Below are positions 1-10,000 of a stretch of 10,000 nucleotides of DNA, one piece after another. The notes below the pieces were generated by a model. It was not told where the DNA came from. It worked only from the letters and a program-made list of their open reading frames with translations, and made no database searches. A program made the position numbers and the translations under genes. This DNA is from Chrysomallon squamiferum (taxonomy: Eukaryota; Mollusca; Gastropoda; Neomphalida; Peltospiridae), in contig CM022674.1 in the NCBI GenBank assembly GCA_012295275.1, positions 4,358,110 to 4,368,109 on the forward strand, in the 5' to 3' direction. Every line of letters begins with the position of its first letter. Within the stretch, counting starts at the first letter, position 1.

Positions 1-584
1 CTGTTACACTTTCTGTAGCAAATAAGACGCACAAGATTATATATTCACGGATTGAAAAGCTTTTTGTTTCGGGAAGATTTCTTAATTGCCTGAAATGAAC
101 GAACGTGCTAAATTGTAATTAAACTGACCACAGATTAATTTAAGCTGATTTAAGGGCTGGGCGTGTGGGTTTTAAACGATAGTATTATTAACCATAAGCG
201 ATGTGCAACATTAACTGAAAGCTTCAAGAAATCGTGGCAGTAAAAAGAAAAAAAAAAAGAAAATACTAATTTGTTAATCTTGTGGGTTTTGGGTAAAATG
301 AAAATTAAATGTTTAACTACTGACTACTGCAAAGACAAAACGCTGGACAGAAACAACTCATATTAATAATGTAAAAAAAAAAAACAAACAAACATTTATC
401 TTAAATTTAAACAAAAACAACATTTTTACTATTAAACAGTTTGATCAAAAACAATTAAACTTTGGACAGTTGGAAATGTTCAAAAGATGCGTCTTATTTT
501 GTTAATTTAATTAAGAAACTTCAACATTTTTGGAAAATTTTAAAATCAGTTTTGGCTCAAAAGTCAAAATAAAATGACAATTAA
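1..584. other. AT-rich sequence without a recognised gene
   Basis: All frames are short. There are short A-rich runs near 246-260 and 374-395 and many TTAATTAA-like stretches. It could hold the decayed 5' part of the LINE, but no protein motif could be read. A 12-base inverted repeat (20-31 against 488-499) is described separately. Confidence 0.6.
20..499. repeat. Possible 480-bp element with short inverted ends
   Basis: AAATAAGACGCA at 20-31 is the exact reverse complement of TGCGTCTTATTT at 488-499. The match can be extended slightly outward with one indel. This arrangement would suit a small non-autonomous DNA transposon, but no target duplication is clear and the arms are short. Confidence 0.25.
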
Positions 585-791
585 ATCAACAGGAGAGAAA
601 TTGGACGATGACTTTAATGAAGTTAAATCCTTTGCAGAAAAATTCCAGGCTGTGATGGTTTGAGAGCGTAGTTTTATTTATTTTTTATCGTTTCTTCAAA
701 TTAATTTGTAAGGACTTTAGTCGATGTGATTAATCAAGCTTTTCAGAAAGAGCAGTTAAGTTTGACAATGCGAAGAGGGGTAACGCTTTTG

Positions 792-814
792 AAAAAAAAA
801 AAAAAAAAAAAAAA
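792..814 (+). repeat. Poly-A run inside LINE relic
   Basis: Twenty-three A residues lie between the GVTLL block and the WRPISLLN block of the RT. They stand where an intact element has a short lysine-, glycine- and aspartate-rich stretch, so the tract probably grew from A-rich codons. Confidence 0.85.
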
Positions 815-1003
815 TGGCGCCCTATCTCTCTATTAAACTGCAGTTACAAAATCATTACAAAAATACTGACAGCCAGACTAAGAGATATCTAACACAAAAA
901 TTGTTCATCCAAGTCAGAAATGTGGGATTAAGAGCAGATCAAGCCGCATTGATAAGGGATTTAACTGAATACGTCAACCGCAATAATCTTCCAGGAGTGT
1001 TTT

Positions 1004-1018
1004 ACACACACACACACG

Positions 1019-1073
<55 letters not shown>
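1004..1073 (+). repeat. (CA)n microsatellite inside LINE relic
   Basis: About 35 CA units with one CACGAA interruption. It separates PGVF from DRVEL in the RT, the place where the family has its first catalytic aspartate motif. Confidence 0.95.
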
Positions 1074-1075
<2 letters not shown>

Positions 1076-1797
1076 ACTAAAGGTTAAGACAGGGTGGAAT
1101 TAAACTTTTTGTTTAATAAATTGAGTAATTTTAGTTCTGGACCTAACTTCATCAAAAAGGTTAAAATCTGCTACACAGATATTCAGTCATGTTGATATAA
1201 AGTCAATGGCTTCGTTTCTTGTTTATTTTAATCTTTCGAGCGGAATTTGACAGGGACGCCCATTTTACGACTATCTTGTACATTCTGATTGGTGAAACTT
1301 TGGCTCAGCCTGTTAGGGAAGAATCGGAATTTCGCGACTTTAAGTTGCTGAATGAGTTTGCGTATTCGTACGACTCTAACGCGGAGTTATGAGACGTAGA
1401 TAAGCTAAAGAAATAATTTTCAGTTTTAAGAATTTACAAACCTGCTTCTGGTGCTAAAGTCAATCTTGACAAAACTCTTGTGCTTTTCAACGCGTAAGCT
1501 TAGGTACGAGAAAGGTACTCCATATGATTATAAGACTGGATAAAGAAAAATTCAAAAATTAGGATTTTGTTTTGGCAGTGTTGGTGTTTTGGCTGATAAC
1601 TGTATACCAAAGACTGAAAAGATTAGATTTTTTGTTGTATTATTAAATATCTGGAATAAGAGGTGATTAACATTAAATGGTAAAATTACTGCTGTGAATT
1701 GTTTAGAGAGTAGAAGAATAATTACCTGTAACTTTTAAATGATTTTGATTTTATTTGGTATTATGGTAAATATCTTACATCAAAAGAGAACGTTTAA

Positions 1798-1802
1798 GTA
1801 CC

Positions 1803-1854
<52 letters not shown>

Positions 1855-1905
1855 TTCATTTGGGTTTAGGATCATGATAGTGTGCAACAAAAGTTAAAAC
1901 GCATC

Positions 1906-1938
<33 letters not shown>

Positions 1939-1970
1939 AAAATAAAAAATAAATAATAATAATAATAATT
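1798..1970 (+). repeat. (TAA)n, poly-A and (ATA)n tracts before exon 1
   Basis: A (TAA)n tract covers 1803-1854. About 28 A residues follow at 1906-1933, and an A/T-rich ATA tract runs to about 1970, ending six bases before the acceptor of exon 1. The interposed 1855-1905 is unassigned sequence. Confidence 0.9.
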
Positions 1971-1995
1971 TTACAGGGAAAGTGAACAGAGAAAA

Positions 1996-9932
<7,937 letters not shown>

Positions 9933-10000
9933 GTAAGCAGCATCAAATCATCAGTCAGAAAATATGTGTTTTTTTTTTTTATAGTAAATATTTATCTGTA

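Larger units (their letters stand above)
585..1797 (+). mobile_element. Decayed LINE reverse transcriptase (L1/Tx1-like)
   Basis: Hand translation in shifting frames gives an ordered chain of non-LTR reverse transcriptase blocks: PGCDGL at 645, QLSLTMRRGVTLL at 753, WRPISLLNCSYKII at 815, DLTEYVNRNNLPGVF ending at 1002, DRVELNFLFNKLSNF at 1088, KVNGFVS at 1199, QGRPF near 1248, LIGETLAQPVRE at 1285, YKPASGAKVNLDKT near 1435, KIQKLGFCFG at 1547, LTLNGKITAVN near 1674 and DFIWYYGKYLTSKE at 1747. The order equals that of an intact LINE RT from finger to thumb. Several frameshifts and stops (for example at 1193 and 1390) and a catalytic box reading YSYDS instead of YADD show that it is dead. No endonuclease, ends or target-site duplications were recognised. 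The clade is a guess from the WRPISLLN and SGAKVN wording. The 814-1080 open frame is only part of this relic. Confidence 0.87.

Noticed and set aside
814-1080. 88-residue open frame starting MAPYLSIK
   Set aside because: The same bases in the next frame read WRPISLLNCSYKII and the later part reads RT motifs; the end is a CA repeat. It is a piece of the LINE relic, not a gene.

Overview
The window is a piece of a repeat-rich animal genome, read on the + strand. It carries eleven consecutive exons of one intron-rich gene, one decayed LINE reverse transcriptase upstream, and very dense simple repeats. Dense (TTTA)n, (CT)n, (CA)n and (TTA)n tracts together with small exons bounded by GT/AG suggest a mollusc, perhaps a cephalopod. 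The species is an inference; the eukaryotic nature is directly visible. There is no bacterial gene organisation: almost all long open frames are translations of microsatellites.

The gene encodes a major facilitator superfamily transporter most like SLC18B1, the vesicular polyamine transporter family. I joined exons by hand at 1977/1996-2196, 2738-2833, 4396-4469, 4895-5042, 5639-5707, 6002-6092, 6858-6997, 7761-7862, 8323-8417, 9523-9618 and 9858-9932. All ten internal junctions are compatible in phase and give about 395 uninterrupted residues. These cover TM1 to about TM11; the last helix and the C-terminus lie beyond base 10000. The protein keeps the GPFFP motif after TM1, FGS/IGPKFM around the loop after TM2, an arginine in TM4 and a GxxxG..xGG signature in TM5. 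It departs from the family at the LDPT motif of TM7 and at one proline of TM5 motif C.

Layout: 1-584 is AT-rich with no gene, apart from a possible 480-bp inverted-repeat element. 585-1797 is a dead, frameshifted LINE reverse transcriptase cut by a poly-A and a (CA)n tract. 1798-1976 is simple repeat ending in the acceptor of the first recognised exon. From 1977 on, exons alternate with introns of 239 to 1562 bases that are mostly microsatellite. A tRNA-derived SINE remnant lies in intron 10.

The most unusual feature is that two different introns start with a tandem expansion that copies the exon end plus its 5' splice site. After exon 9 there are 21 units of 28 or 31 bp, eleven of them with a perfect extra donor core. 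After exon 3 the junction is present three times at a 68-bp period. In both places use of a later donor would bring in an immediate in-frame TAA. The other theme is that several 3' splice sites are built on, or lie just after, microsatellites, and that complementary simple repeats flank exon 2 and exon 7.
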